46,461 bases of DNA, taken from Clostridia bacterium (lineage in GTDB: Bacteria; Bacillota; Clostridia; Christensenellales; Borkfalkiaceae). The stretch spans positions 1 to 46,461 of the forward strand of contig JAFQJB010000005.1 in assembly GCA_017397305.1 (NCBI GenBank), written 5' to 3'. Position numbers and translations under genes: made by a program. The notes below the pieces were generated by a model. That model searched no databases and had not been told where the DNA came from. It worked only from the letters and a program-made list of their open reading frames with translations. Each line of letters opens with the position of its first letter. Within the stretch, counting starts at the first letter, position 1. Of this stretch, positions 18,127 to 26,591 are shown one piece after another.

Positions 18127-18358
18127 AAAAACCCTGACAAAATTTGTCAGGGACGATTTTTACCGCGGTACCACCCGTTTTTATTGCTAAAAGCAACCAC
18201 TTATTCACCTTTAACGGAGTTAACCGAAAACCACTACTCTCTTTCGCAGTTCCCGCTCTGGAATGAGTAACACTTTTATACGCATTGACTTGCACCCTCC
18301 GTCAACTCTCTATATTATACAATAAGTGTCTGTTTCCTTCATTGCGTTTTATTAATTT
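18127..18358 (-). ncRNA. distal T-box riboswitch, probable leucine specifier (CUC)
   Basis: A full-length T-box on the minus strand. Stem I contains AGAGAGTTGAC, the GGAGGGTGCAA distal loop and GTCAA. Its lower helix pairs ACACTT with AAGTGT and GGAA with TTCC. The 3' side of the internal loop between these helices reads TACTCA, with CTC (Leu) at 18265-18267. The AGTAG motif, the T-box core GGGTGGTACCGCGG (18163-18176) and a terminator CCCTGACAAA / TTTGTCAGGG with T-run (18127-18152) follow. Uncharged tRNA should stabilise the antiterminator. The Leu assignment fits the branched-chain genes downstream, but the specifier was placed by eye. Confidence 0.85.
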
Positions 18359-18364
18359 TTTCGT

Positions 18365-18394
18365 ATTATACACCTATAAAAAATCATATGTCAA
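18365..18394 (-). promoter_or_regulatory. promoter of the distal T-box
   Basis: Minus strand: TTGACA (18389-18394), an 18-bp spacer ending in TG, TATAAT (18365-18370); near-consensus sigma-A promoter 5' of Stem I. Confidence 0.8.
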
Positions 18395-18410
18395 GCAATT
18401 TTTATAGGTT

Positions 18411-19205
18411 TCAATCGATTTTCAAAAATTTTTTTATGTTTTTATAAAGTATCATTTTCCTTTGGTTTTCACTAAGGTTTATCGCCATAAATCTATCCAG
18501 TTCTTTGGTGGCGTCCCACATAGGAAAGTCGGTTGCAAAGAAAAACCTTTCAGCACCTAACATATCGATAATTTCCTTTGCTTTTTCGGGGCTAATAAAT
18601 GCTAAGGATGAGCAAGTGTCAAAATAAACGTTATCAAGCCCCCTATAAAGTTCAGCCAAGTGCCAGTTCCTATATCCGCCAAAGTGTGCACCGATAAATC
18701 TTACGTTTGGATATTTTTTTGCCATTTTTACAAGTCTTTCGGGGGCGGAAAAATCATACCTATCGTCACCAACGTGGAATAATATGGGCAAGCGGTCGCC
18801 TATAATTTGATAAAACTTTTGTGCGTTTTCTCCGTCTATATAAAATTTTTGAAAGTCAGGGTGCAATTTTACACCCTTAAACCCGTTTTTAATGCACCAA
18901 TCAACTTCCTCTTTAACTTCTTGTTCGGTAAGGTCTTGATGAAGGGTCATAAACCCGATAAATTCCTTGTGTTCATCGATTTCTTTTTTTATAAACTCGT
19001 TAATCGACCTAACTTGATGCGCGGTGGTTGCAACCGAGTGAACAACGTAACCTGTCACTCCCGCCCTTCCTCCTTCTTCGATAAGGCTTTCAGCAGTGCC
19101 GGCGGGCATATCCATTTTTATATCGTAAAAATCTCCAATCGCAACCGTTGCTTTTTTTGCAATTTTTTCTGGGTAAATGTGTGCGTGTGCGTCAATAATT
19201 TGCAT
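18411..19205 (-). CDS. amidohydrolase-family metal-dependent hydrolase (Amidohydro_2 type)
   Basis: This TIM-barrel hydrolase is 264 residues from the ATG at 19203-19205, which follows an AAGGAATAG site. An upstream in-frame start would extend into the HNH-like gene and is unlikely. Metal-site residues are visible: DAHAHIYP at the start (HxH), GVKLHPDF near 128, ILFHVGDD near 160, FIGAHFGG near 190, and the C-terminal Asp in FFATDFPMWD near 235. This places it with the ACMSD/uronate-isomerase-like Amidohydro_2 enzymes, many of which are decarboxylases or lactonases. Substrate unknown. It is the last gene of the yhaO-yhaN-HNH unit, 4 bp after the HNH-like gene. Confidence 0.85.
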   Translation of the reverse strand: MQIIDAHAHIYPEKIAKKATVAIGDFYDIKMDMPAGTAESLIEEGGRAGVTGYVVHSVATTAHQVRSINEFIKKEIDEHKEFIGFMTLHQDLTEQEVKEEVDWCIKNGFKGVKLHPDFQKFYIDGENAQKFYQIIGDRLPILFHVGDDRYDFSAPERLVKMAKKYPNVRFIGAHFGGYRNWHLAELYRGLDNVYFDTCSSLAFISPEKAKEIIDMLGAERFFFATDFPMWDATKELDRFMAINLSENQRKMILYKNIKKFLKID

Positions 19206-19209
19206 TTTT

Positions 19210-19659
19210 CTATTCCTTCTCGTCAGTAATATATCTCTTAAAGTATGATAGGTCAAGTTTCCATTCGGGAACTTGGTTTAATTTCTTATGCTTTTCGTTT
19301 GCAATTCCAAGTGCTTTCCTATATTCAACGTAAGAACAGCCGTTAACTTTCATAAAATGTTTTTCAGCCCTTTGCTCGTCGCCCTTTAACTGCGTGCGCC
19401 CAATATGGATAACACTGTGACAATCTTTACACACCGCAACTATATCTTCTAGTTTTTGTACGCCCTTTTCCGCGTCGTAACTCCAGCGCTCGTGTGCTTC
19501 AAGCCTTTTACTTTCTCGTCCGCAAATCATACATTTTCCGCCCGCCCTTTCCTTTGCTTCGGCGCGCAGAAAATCCCATTGTTTTTTAGACAAAATAGTA
19601 CGTAAATTTGAATACCAGCACCCGTCGGGAACAAGTTCAAAATTAAGTTTATACTCCAT
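19210..19659 (-). CDS. HNH-like treble-clef nuclease-family protein
   Basis: The 149-residue protein has a central CMICG - LEAHERWSYD - VCKDCHSVIH arrangement (roughly residues 43-85). This is the treble-clef zinc-binding scaffold of HNH nucleases, with two CxxC pairs and His in the expected places. The N terminus (DGCWYSNLRTILSKKQWDFLR) is conserved-looking but unassigned. It is co-translated with the SbcC-like gene (stop and start overlap by one base at 19659). That coupling suggests a DNA-processing partner. It could equally be a zinc-binding protein without nuclease activity. Confidence 0.7.
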   Translation of the reverse strand: MEYKLNFELVPDGCWYSNLRTILSKKQWDFLRAEAKERAGGKCMICGRESKRLEAHERWSYDAEKGVQKLEDIVAVCKDCHSVIHIGRTQLKGDEQRAEKHFMKVNGCSYVEYRKALGIANEKHKKLNQVPEWKLDLSYFKRYITDEKE

Positions 19660-21674
19660 TATTTAACCTCTCTGCTTTGGTGACAAACAAGGTAAACAAT
19701 TTGGTATTCGCTTGACAATTTTTTGATTAAATCAAGTGCCAAGTTAAGTTTTTCTTCGTCAAGATTATAAAACGTGTCGTCTAAGATTATAAACGGCTTT
19801 TCGCCCGTAAACAATACGTCGATAAGGGCAAATCTTTTGCAAATTTCAAAAAGATTTTGATAACCTTTGCTATAAAATTCGGTGTCTTTATCCCCCGTCG
19901 ATTCACAAACCGAAACGTTAAGGTCGATGTCGATATTAACGCTATACTTACCGTCGGTAAGAAGGGACACGTATTTATTTAGACTATCTTGAAGGGGCGC
20001 TCTATATCTAACCTTCAAATTTTCGTCGGCAAGTTTAAGATATTTCGCCACTAAGTTTAAGGTTTCAAGCTCGTCTTCATAAGCCACAATTTTATCTAAA
20101 ACGTCGGTCTTTTTATCCTCTAAATCATCGTAAGTATTGGCTATATTTTCATAGGCGGTAACTGACGATTTTTTGTTTGCAAGCTCGTTCGATTTTTGTG
20201 AATATAATCTTTGTAGTTCACTTAAACTTGCGTTGAGTTCCGCTGGGGTTTTGGTGTCAAAATTACTAGACAAAAACTCATGTTTTTTATCTTCAAGTTC
20301 TAAAAGTTCAGCGTTTATTTTAATTAAGTTTTGCTTTGCCAAATCAGTTTCTTGAACGGCTTTATCGAGCAATTTCAACCCCTCGTTAATATTTTGATTT
20401 TCAAGATTAAATGCCGAGATGAAAGCAAAAATTTCACTTTCCAATGCGGTAATTTGTTGACTGTATTGGTTAAGTTGTACCGTTTTATTTTCAATAATTT
20501 CGTCGAGCGGATTTGTATGCAATTTTTGCTTGTTTTTTTGCATAACTTTAAATAAAATAGCACCGATTGCCGTAAGGAAAGCAACACCCAACGCCACCCA
20601 AGGAATGACGCTAGTTAGTCCAATAGCAACTGCTAAAATGCCTCCCGCAATGGCAAAAATTGCCGTTAGCATAAGCAAAATTATAAATGCTGGTGATTTT
20701 ATTTTAGTTTCAACGTTTTTATTGGAAGTTTTTAGGTTTTCAATCTCAATCTCAAGCGATTTTTGGTTAGTCTTTAAGTTTTCTAAAGACATAACTTTGC
20801 GTTCGCAATCGGCAATATTTTCTCTTGAAACACCATTCAAGGTGGCTTTTGCACTTACAATTTGCCCCTCTAAACTCGTTTTTTCGCTCAAAAGCTTTTG
20901 GTATCTCTCCTTCTTTATCGCATTTGCTTCTGCCCTACCGGCAATTGAAATTTGCGTGGTAAGGTCTTTAGTTTTTGCCGATAATAACTTAACCTCTTCC
21001 TCTAAAGAGTTAACCTCTTGCTTTAAAGCGTTTGCGGTGGCTTGTGCACGCGCCGTTCTATCAATTTGTTCGTTTAGGGCATAAATTTCCCGCTTTGCAT
21101 CGGGGATTAGCCCACGGTCGCCAGAATATTTGTATTTTTTTGCCTTATTGACAACACTTTCAAGCGCATTGTCAAAAGCATCGGTGTTATCGATATCGCA
21201 AACCGAATTGAATTTTTCGGTTAAACTAGTATTGCTCTTACTCTCTAAATCCTTTTGGGCAAAATACGTGGTGAGCGAAAAACCTTCAGCATCGATTTCA
21301 AAAATGCGTTTACCTAAATTTTCGGTATTTGAAAAGGTTTTGCCCGTCTTAACGTCGGTCAAAGTTATAGTATCTTCAGCCTCTTTATTTCCAAAATAAC
21401 GTTCTAACTTATACTCGTTTTGTCCCCAAGTAAACTGCACGAAGCCACCGAACGTTTGGGTGGAATTCCAAGGCTTGAACTTCTTTCTCTCGTTATCTTC
21501 AATAGACCTTTTTGCACTGCCGTCAAGCCCGTAAAACATTGCCTTAATAAAGGTTGCAAGCGTACTTTTTCCCCAGCCGTTATTTTGTTTAATGGTGTTA
21601 AGTCCGTCACAAAAATCATAGGAAAAATCTTTTAATTTTCCAAAGGAAGAAACGTATACTTTTACAATTTTCAT
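19659..21674 (-). CDS. SbcC/YhaN-like AAA ATPase with membrane hairpin
   Basis: This 671-residue SMC/Rad50-type ATPase has an N-terminal FGKLKDFSYDF start and a Walker A around residues 33-38 (NGWGKST). Two long coiled coils follow, then Walker B and D-loop near the C terminus (KPFIILDDTFYNLDEEKL). Instead of a zinc hook, two hydrophobic helices (about 330-380) interrupt the coiled coil, as in Bacillus YhaN. That suggests membrane attachment. It pairs with the SbcD/YhaO-like phosphoesterase encoded 1 bp upstream. The pair probably processes DNA ends, by analogy with SbcCD/Mre11-Rad50. Confidence 0.87.
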   Translation of the reverse strand: MKIVKVYVSSFGKLKDFSYDFCDGLNTIKQNNGWGKSTLATFIKAMFYGLDGSAKRSIEDNERKKFKPWNSTQTFGGFVQFTWGQNEYKLERYFGNKEAEDTITLTDVKTGKTFSNTENLGKRIFEIDAEGFSLTTYFAQKDLESKSNTSLTEKFNSVCDIDNTDAFDNALESVVNKAKKYKYSGDRGLIPDAKREIYALNEQIDRTARAQATANALKQEVNSLEEEVKLLSAKTKDLTTQISIAGRAEANAIKKERYQKLLSEKTSLEGQIVSAKATLNGVSRENIADCERKVMSLENLKTNQKSLEIEIENLKTSNKNVETKIKSPAFIILLMLTAIFAIAGGILAVAIGLTSVIPWVALGVAFLTAIGAILFKVMQKNKQKLHTNPLDEIIENKTVQLNQYSQQITALESEIFAFISAFNLENQNINEGLKLLDKAVQETDLAKQNLIKINAELLELEDKKHEFLSSNFDTKTPAELNASLSELQRLYSQKSNELANKKSSVTAYENIANTYDDLEDKKTDVLDKIVAYEDELETLNLVAKYLKLADENLKVRYRAPLQDSLNKYVSLLTDGKYSVNIDIDLNVSVCESTGDKDTEFYSKGYQNLFEICKRFALIDVLFTGEKPFIILDDTFYNLDEEKLNLALDLIKKLSSEYQIVYLVCHQSREVK

Positions 21675-21675
21675 C

Positions 21676-22752
21676 TTAGATTTCCTCCCCTTTAAGTGCA
21701 GATAGTCCCGTCAAAACAACTTTGCGTTTTTGCTCCGCGGAAAGTTTGCTTTCCCACACGGCGCGAACAAATTCGCCACGTACGGTTTTATCGTGAATAT
21801 AGTCTTCAATTTCTATCTTCAATTCGGTTTTGTCATAAACTTTTGCAAAGAAAAACAATTGATTTAATCTTTCACTAAGCCCTTCTTTATCAATTTCAAA
21901 ATCGGGTTTATGCGCACCTAATAGCACGACTTTTATCAAACTTTTACTGTCGTATTTAACTTTCAATTGCTCAATCAGTTTTTCCCTTGCCTCAATGTAG
22001 TTATCATACCCTTCAACGTTAAAATTGTGTTCAAAAATCTCACGTGAAGAAAATTCCACAAAAGAATAGTCTGCGCGAGCACCTTCAACGTCGATTAGAA
22101 TAAAGCCTTTTTCCCCAAGCTCGTCAAAACCACGGCCGTCAAGTGTGCCTGGATATGCGTATTTACCACGTGCATCGATAATTCCCGTCGCATAAGAATG
22201 GATATGCCCTAACGCAAGGTAGTCGATATTTTTATCCTTAAATAGTGGGATAGAAATAATTTCCGCATTGTCAGTGCTTTTATAACCAGCAACTTGACCG
22301 TGCAAGGTTACGATATTAAAGGTATCTTTTGGAAGGGACAACGTATCGTAAATAAATGGTGCGTTTAAACTATTGATTTTTGCACCGCAAATCCTAACGT
22401 TATCGTAACAAAAGGTGGTCCATGCATCGCCAAAAATCTTTAGATTTTGAGGTAAATTTTCCGTTTTGTTTATAAAACTTTCCTCATCGTGATTGCCTGC
22501 GATATACAAAAAATCAACGGGATTTGCATTTTCCATTGCAAAAAGCACCCTTTTTGCCGTCTTTTCGCTTACCTTTGCAGTATCGAACATATCGCCAGCG
22601 ATAATAACAGCCTTAACCCCTTCATTTTTAGCAAACGAGCAAAGGTTTTCAAAGGTGCGCAAAATCTCTTCCCTTCTAGTCTTTCTTTTTTCACTAGAAA
22701 GTTCGTTCATTTTTGAATCTAAATGCAAATCTGAGCAATGTATAAACTTCAT
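21676..22752 (-). CDS. SbcD/YhaO-like DNA repair phosphoesterase
   Basis: A 358-residue Mre11/SbcD-family nuclease subunit. Metal motifs are CSDLHLDS at the N terminus, IIAGDMFD near 55, IAGNHDEE near 92, TLHGQVAG near 143 and LGHIHSY near 175. A C-terminal region of about 160 residues probably contacts the ATPase. I start at ATG 22750-22752, which follows a GGGGAT site; a TTG 12 bases upstream is less likely. It leads the yhaO-yhaN-HNH-amidohydrolase unit. Confidence 0.88.
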   Translation of the reverse strand: MKFIHCSDLHLDSKMNELSSEKRKTRREEILRTFENLCSFAKNEGVKAVIIAGDMFDTAKVSEKTAKRVLFAMENANPVDFLYIAGNHDEESFINKTENLPQNLKIFGDAWTTFCYDNVRICGAKINSLNAPFIYDTLSLPKDTFNIVTLHGQVAGYKSTDNAEIISIPLFKDKNIDYLALGHIHSYATGIIDARGKYAYPGTLDGRGFDELGEKGFILIDVEGARADYSFVEFSSREIFEHNFNVEGYDNYIEAREKLIEQLKVKYDSKSLIKVVLLGAHKPDFEIDKEGLSERLNQLFFFAKVYDKTELKIEIEDYIHDKTVRGEFVRAVWESKLSAEQKRKVVLTGLSALKGEEI

Positions 22753-22782
22753 TTTTATCCCCAAAAGATTTTATATAAATAT

Positions 22783-22811
22783 ATTATATATCAATTTAAC
22801 TTGGTTGTAAA
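22783..22811 (-). promoter_or_regulatory. promoter of the yhaO-yhaN unit
   Basis: Minus strand: TTTACA (22806-22811), a 17-bp spacer, TATAAT (22783-22788), about 30 bp before the yhaO-like ATG. Confidence 0.65.
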
Positions 22812-22815
22812 GTTA

Positions 22816-22855
22816 TGAAAAAAGGTTTAAGCATAATTTTATGCTTAAACCTTAA
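22816..22855 (-). terminator. recG terminator
   Basis: A 14-15 bp perfect stem (AAGGTTTAAGCATAA and its complement) ends in a T-run on the minus strand, seven bases after the recG stop. Confidence 0.9.
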
Positions 22856-22861
22856 CTTTTT

Positions 22862-24874
22862 TTAGTTCATCGTGATGTCTTTAAGTTTTTGATATTTTTT
22901 AATCGCAACTTTTTTTATCTCGTCGAGAGCGTGATTGCCCTCAAACACTTCGTCACTTATTTTTTTTGCGAGGAAAATGCACTCTGTTCCATAGTTTAGC
23001 GAGCCTAAATCGTGCATAAACTTTCCGCTTTGTTTATCGCCCATAAAATCCCCCGCACCGCGAAGTTTATAGTCTTGCTCGGAAATCTTAAAGCCGTCGG
23101 CATTATCCTTTAATATCTTTAACCTTTCAAGCCCTAAGCCGTCTTTAAGGTTTGTCAGCAAAAAGCAATAACTTTTTTTATCCGACCTGCCCACTCTACC
23201 GCGGAGTTGGTGAAGTTGGGAAAGCCCAAACCTTTCGGCATTATAAATAACCATAACCGACGCATCGGGAACGTCTACCCCCACTTCAATAACCGTTGTT
23301 GACACCAAAAAGTCGATTTGCTTATCCTTAAACTGTTGCATTATGGAATTTTTTTCTTTATCCTTCATCTTTCCGTGCAACAATCCTATCCTAATATTAG
23401 GCAGTTTTTGACAAAGTTCTTCATAGAGTTCGGTAACACTTATAACAGCCCCTTCTTCATCACCCTCAATCTTGGGGCAAACGAAGTAGGCTTGCCTGCC
23501 GTTTTCAATTTCTTTTGAAATAAAGCCAAGCATATCGTTGTATTTTTCGGTGGGAACGATATTTGTTTGAATTTCTATCCTTGACTTTGGCTTGTCCTTT
23601 ATGGTCGTTATATCTAAGTCGCCGTAAAAAATTAGCGAAAGCGTTCTAGGAATAGGGGTTGCGCTCATTACCAAGACGTCGGGTGTTATGCCTTTATTTA
23701 AGAGTGCGCTTCTTTGCGCCACACCAAATCTTTGCTGTTCGTCGCACACACAGAGCGATAATTTCTTAAACTCCACGTCGTCTTCTAAAAGTGCGTGCGT
23801 GCCCACTAAAATATTGATAAAGCCTTCCTTTAACGCTACTTTAACTTCTCTCTTTTCTTTTGCGGTCATAGAACCGGTCAAAACGTCAACGTTATACTCG
23901 GGAAACGCCTTTTTCATAGCATAGTAATTTTGACGTGCTAAAACTTCGGTTGGGGCAAGCATAACCGCTTGATAGCCACTCTTTACCGCAATAAAAATCG
24001 CGCAAGTTGAAACGGCTGTTTTACCGCTTCCAACGTCACCTTGCATAAGTCTATTCATAACCTTTTGCCCGTTCATATCGGCAAAAATTTCGTTCACGGC
24101 ACTCTTTTGTCCGTCAGTAAACTCAAATGAAAAGCGGGTGGAAATAAACTGCAAAAGTTCTTTCGCCGTGCAATCATATTTATTTATCCTTATTTGTTCC
24201 CGACCGCCTTTAATAAACTTAAACGCAGAAATCAGTGCAAAATATTCTTCAACGGCAATACGCTCCGCCCCCTTTCTCTGTGCTTCAAACGAGGTTGGAT
24301 TATGCACTTCACGATAGGCGGAATAAAGGTTATCTAGTTCGTATTTTGCTTGTAAATCACTAGGAATTATGCTTTTTGGTTTTTCGATATCGACTGAGAG
24401 GCGTATAGAGTCCCTAAGCACCTTTTGGGTAAGAGAACCCTTAATAGAATACTGTGGAATTATCCCCTTTAATCTAAAGGCTTTTTCGCAAAGTTCGAAC
24501 GAGGGGTTGACCAAACTTACCTCACCAAACTTGTTTTGAACTCTACCATAAAAAAGATATTCTTCACCGACTTTTAATTTTGACGCAACGTATGGCTGAT
24601 TAAACCAAACTACCGAAAAAACAAAACCTTCTTGCTCGCAAACAACCTTTACCATTCCACCCTTTCTATAATACCTTGTCATCGGCATTGAAAGTAGTTT
24701 ACCAACCGTCAAAACCACGTCGTTATGGTAGGCATATTTTAAGAATTGTTTTTCCCTTAAATCAAGATAAGCACGCGGAAAATACCGCGTTAAATCAGCG
24801 GTATCGAAAATGCCCATTTTATTAAGTTCTTGCTCGCGTTTTTCGTTAATTCCGCGTATTTTTGTTAGTTCCAT
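22862..24874 (-). CDS. recG: ATP-dependent DNA helicase RecG
   Basis: RecG remodels stalled forks and branched DNA. The 670 residues comprise the N-terminal wedge/OB domain (YFPRAYLDLRE near 33) and the superfamily 2 helicase core: Walker A MQGDVGSGKT near 277, motif Ia MLAPTEVLARQ, motif II LCVCDEQQRFGV (DEQQ in place of the usual DEQH), motif III VMSATPIPRTL, motif V TTVIEVGVDVPDA, motif VI QLRGRVGRS. The TRG region near the C terminus (LRGAGDFMGDKQSG) is intact. It follows fakA as in other Firmicutes, but an intrinsic terminator stands 10-15 bp before its start. Its ribosome binding site (AGGT) is weak. Confidence 0.97.
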   Translation of the reverse strand: MELTKIRGINEKREQELNKMGIFDTADLTRYFPRAYLDLREKQFLKYAYHNDVVLTVGKLLSMPMTRYYRKGGMVKVVCEQEGFVFSVVWFNQPYVASKLKVGEEYLFYGRVQNKFGEVSLVNPSFELCEKAFRLKGIIPQYSIKGSLTQKVLRDSIRLSVDIEKPKSIIPSDLQAKYELDNLYSAYREVHNPTSFEAQRKGAERIAVEEYFALISAFKFIKGGREQIRINKYDCTAKELLQFISTRFSFEFTDGQKSAVNEIFADMNGQKVMNRLMQGDVGSGKTAVSTCAIFIAVKSGYQAVMLAPTEVLARQNYYAMKKAFPEYNVDVLTGSMTAKEKREVKVALKEGFINILVGTHALLEDDVEFKKLSLCVCDEQQRFGVAQRSALLNKGITPDVLVMSATPIPRTLSLIFYGDLDITTIKDKPKSRIEIQTNIVPTEKYNDMLGFISKEIENGRQAYFVCPKIEGDEEGAVISVTELYEELCQKLPNIRIGLLHGKMKDKEKNSIMQQFKDKQIDFLVSTTVIEVGVDVPDASVMVIYNAERFGLSQLHQLRGRVGRSDKKSYCFLLTNLKDGLGLERLKILKDNADGFKISEQDYKLRGAGDFMGDKQSGKFMHDLGSLNYGTECIFLAKKISDEVFEGNHALDEIKKVAIKKYQKLKDITMN

Positions 24875-24885
24875 TTTTACCTATT

Positions 24886-24913
24886 AAAAAAGGGAAAGAT
24901 TTCTCTTTCCCAC
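24886..24913 (-). terminator. terminator between fakA and recG
   Basis: The stem GGGAAAGA / TCTTTCCC with a 4-nt loop (24892-24911) is followed on the minus strand by TTTTTT. It lies after the fakA stop (24919) and immediately before the recG start (24874). Confidence 0.8.
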
Positions 24914-24918
24914 TTTTA

Positions 24919-26547
24919 TTATTCTAAAGCGATATAATAGTAATATATGGGTTGACCACCATATTGAACTGTCACGTCACAATCGGGATATTTTTCCATA
25001 ATTGCTTCCGAAACCTTTATTGCATCTTCTTCCTTTACGTCTTGACCATAGTAAAGGGTGATAATTTCTTCGTCCGAACGCAATTTTTCAATAAGGTCCA
25101 AGGTAACTTGACTCACATCATCGCCTTTTGCAAGAATTTTCTTGTTGTCAAGCCCCATTATGTCGCCAACTTTTAGGTCAAAGCCGTAAAGTTTGGTGTT
25201 TCTTACCGCATAGGTTACTTGACCGACCGTAACCGCGTCAAGAGAATGTATCATGTTTGCTTTATTTTCGTTAACCGATAATTCAGGGTTAAAGGAAAGT
25301 GCCGCCGAGAAGCCCTGCGGTATATTTTTGGTGGGTATAACGTGAATTTTCTTCTTTTCTACCAACGCTTTTGCTTGTTCAGCCGCTAAGATTATGTTTT
25401 TATTGTTGGGGAAAACGAAAACGTTATCCGCATTGATACGTGCGATTGCGTTTGCTATATCGTTTGCGGACGGGTTCATTGATTGACCGCCTTCGATTAC
25501 GCCGTCGACCATAAGGTCTTTAAATATTGCAGAAATTCCGTCGCCTGCTGAAATTGCAAGCATACCCATTTCTTTCTTTTCTTCTTCGTATTTTTTCATT
25601 AGAGCACGGTTTTGCTCTAACATATTTTCAATTTTAAGCTTATCAAGTTCGCCAAGTTCAAGCGCTTCGGTAAGTGCCTTGCCCGGTTTATTGGTGTGAA
25701 CGTGAACTTTAACAAACTCCAAGTCACCGATAACGATAACAGAATCGCCTATACTCATAAGTTTTTCACGAAGTCTTTCGATATCGGCAAGAGTGGTCTT
25801 CTTTTTGAGGTTTATGATAAAGAATTCTGTACAATACGCAAATTCTATATCACCGAGGCTCATAATATCGGCGTGGTCCATAGCAGTTTCAACGTTTTCA
25901 ACGTTGGTAATTACGCTTGCTTCCCCAACACTTTCTCCGTTGAATGCTTTAAGCATACCTTCGTAAAGGCACATAAGTCCTTTACCACCCGCGTCAACAA
26001 CCCCCGCTTTTTTAAGAACGGGAAGCAAACTCGGTGTTAAATCAACTGCTTTATTACCCGCATCGATAAGTTCGGGAAGGAAAGATTCAAAATCTTTACA
26101 TTTGCCGCGAACAGCCTTTGCGTGTTCGGCAACCATTCTTGCTACCGTTAAAATTGTACCTTCTTTTGGTTTAGAAACCGCGCCGTACGCAACTTCCGCA
26201 CCAGCGATAAGTGCTTGTGAAAAGGCCTTTGTGTCAACCTCTTCAGCAGTTTTAAGTGAACCACAAAATCCTCTTAGGATTTGTGATAAAATTACGCCTG
26301 AGTTACCACGTGCGCCACGAAGTGCGCCTTTGGAAACTGCCTCTGCTATATTTGATATATTGTTACTTTGACAAGCTTGCAATTCCTTGATTGCAGATTG
26401 GAAAGTTAGTGACATATTTGTTCCGGTATCACCGTCGGGCACCGGGAAAACGTTGAGCGCATCGATTTGAACTCTGTTTATTTCAAGCAACTTTGCCGCG
26501 GTCATAAACATCGACCTTAGCATTGCGCCGTTTATTGTTTTTTGCAT
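24919..26547 (-). CDS. fakA: fatty acid kinase catalytic subunit FakA (DAK/YloV family)
   Basis: FakA phosphorylates fatty acids presented by FakB proteins, feeding exogenous fatty acids into phospholipid synthesis. The 542 residues have the DhaL-like ATP-binding domain: NVFPVPDGDTGTNMSLT near 28 with the metal-binding Asp residues, and GARGNSGVILSQILRGF near 85. The middle and C-terminal domains of the YloV/FakA family follow, including ISAGDGISAIFKDL near 330. The start follows an AGGGGT site. The gene pairs with yloU upstream, the conserved yloU-yloV order. Any FakB gene lies outside the window. Confidence 0.93.
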   Translation of the reverse strand: MQKTINGAMLRSMFMTAAKLLEINRVQIDALNVFPVPDGDTGTNMSLTFQSAIKELQACQSNNISNIAEAVSKGALRGARGNSGVILSQILRGFCGSLKTAEEVDTKAFSQALIAGAEVAYGAVSKPKEGTILTVARMVAEHAKAVRGKCKDFESFLPELIDAGNKAVDLTPSLLPVLKKAGVVDAGGKGLMCLYEGMLKAFNGESVGEASVITNVENVETAMDHADIMSLGDIEFAYCTEFFIINLKKKTTLADIERLREKLMSIGDSVIVIGDLEFVKVHVHTNKPGKALTEALELGELDKLKIENMLEQNRALMKKYEEEKKEMGMLAISAGDGISAIFKDLMVDGVIEGGQSMNPSANDIANAIARINADNVFVFPNNKNIILAAEQAKALVEKKKIHVIPTKNIPQGFSAALSFNPELSVNENKANMIHSLDAVTVGQVTYAVRNTKLYGFDLKVGDIMGLDNKKILAKGDDVSQVTLDLIEKLRSDEEIITLYYGQDVKEEDAIKVSEAIMEKYPDCDVTVQYGGQPIYYYYIALE

Positions 26548-26591
26548 ATATTTACCCCTGTTTTATAAGGAAAAAACCCAAATTTATGCTC

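Noticed and set aside
17984..18295. 103-codon minus-strand frame within the T-box region
   Set aside because: It runs across conserved T-box elements, a terminator and a promoter, with no protein-like composition; the RNA interpretation explains the sequence.
20530..21084. 184-codon plus-strand frame opposite yhaN
   Set aside because: Antisense shadow of a well-supported gene on the other strand, with no domain signature of its own.
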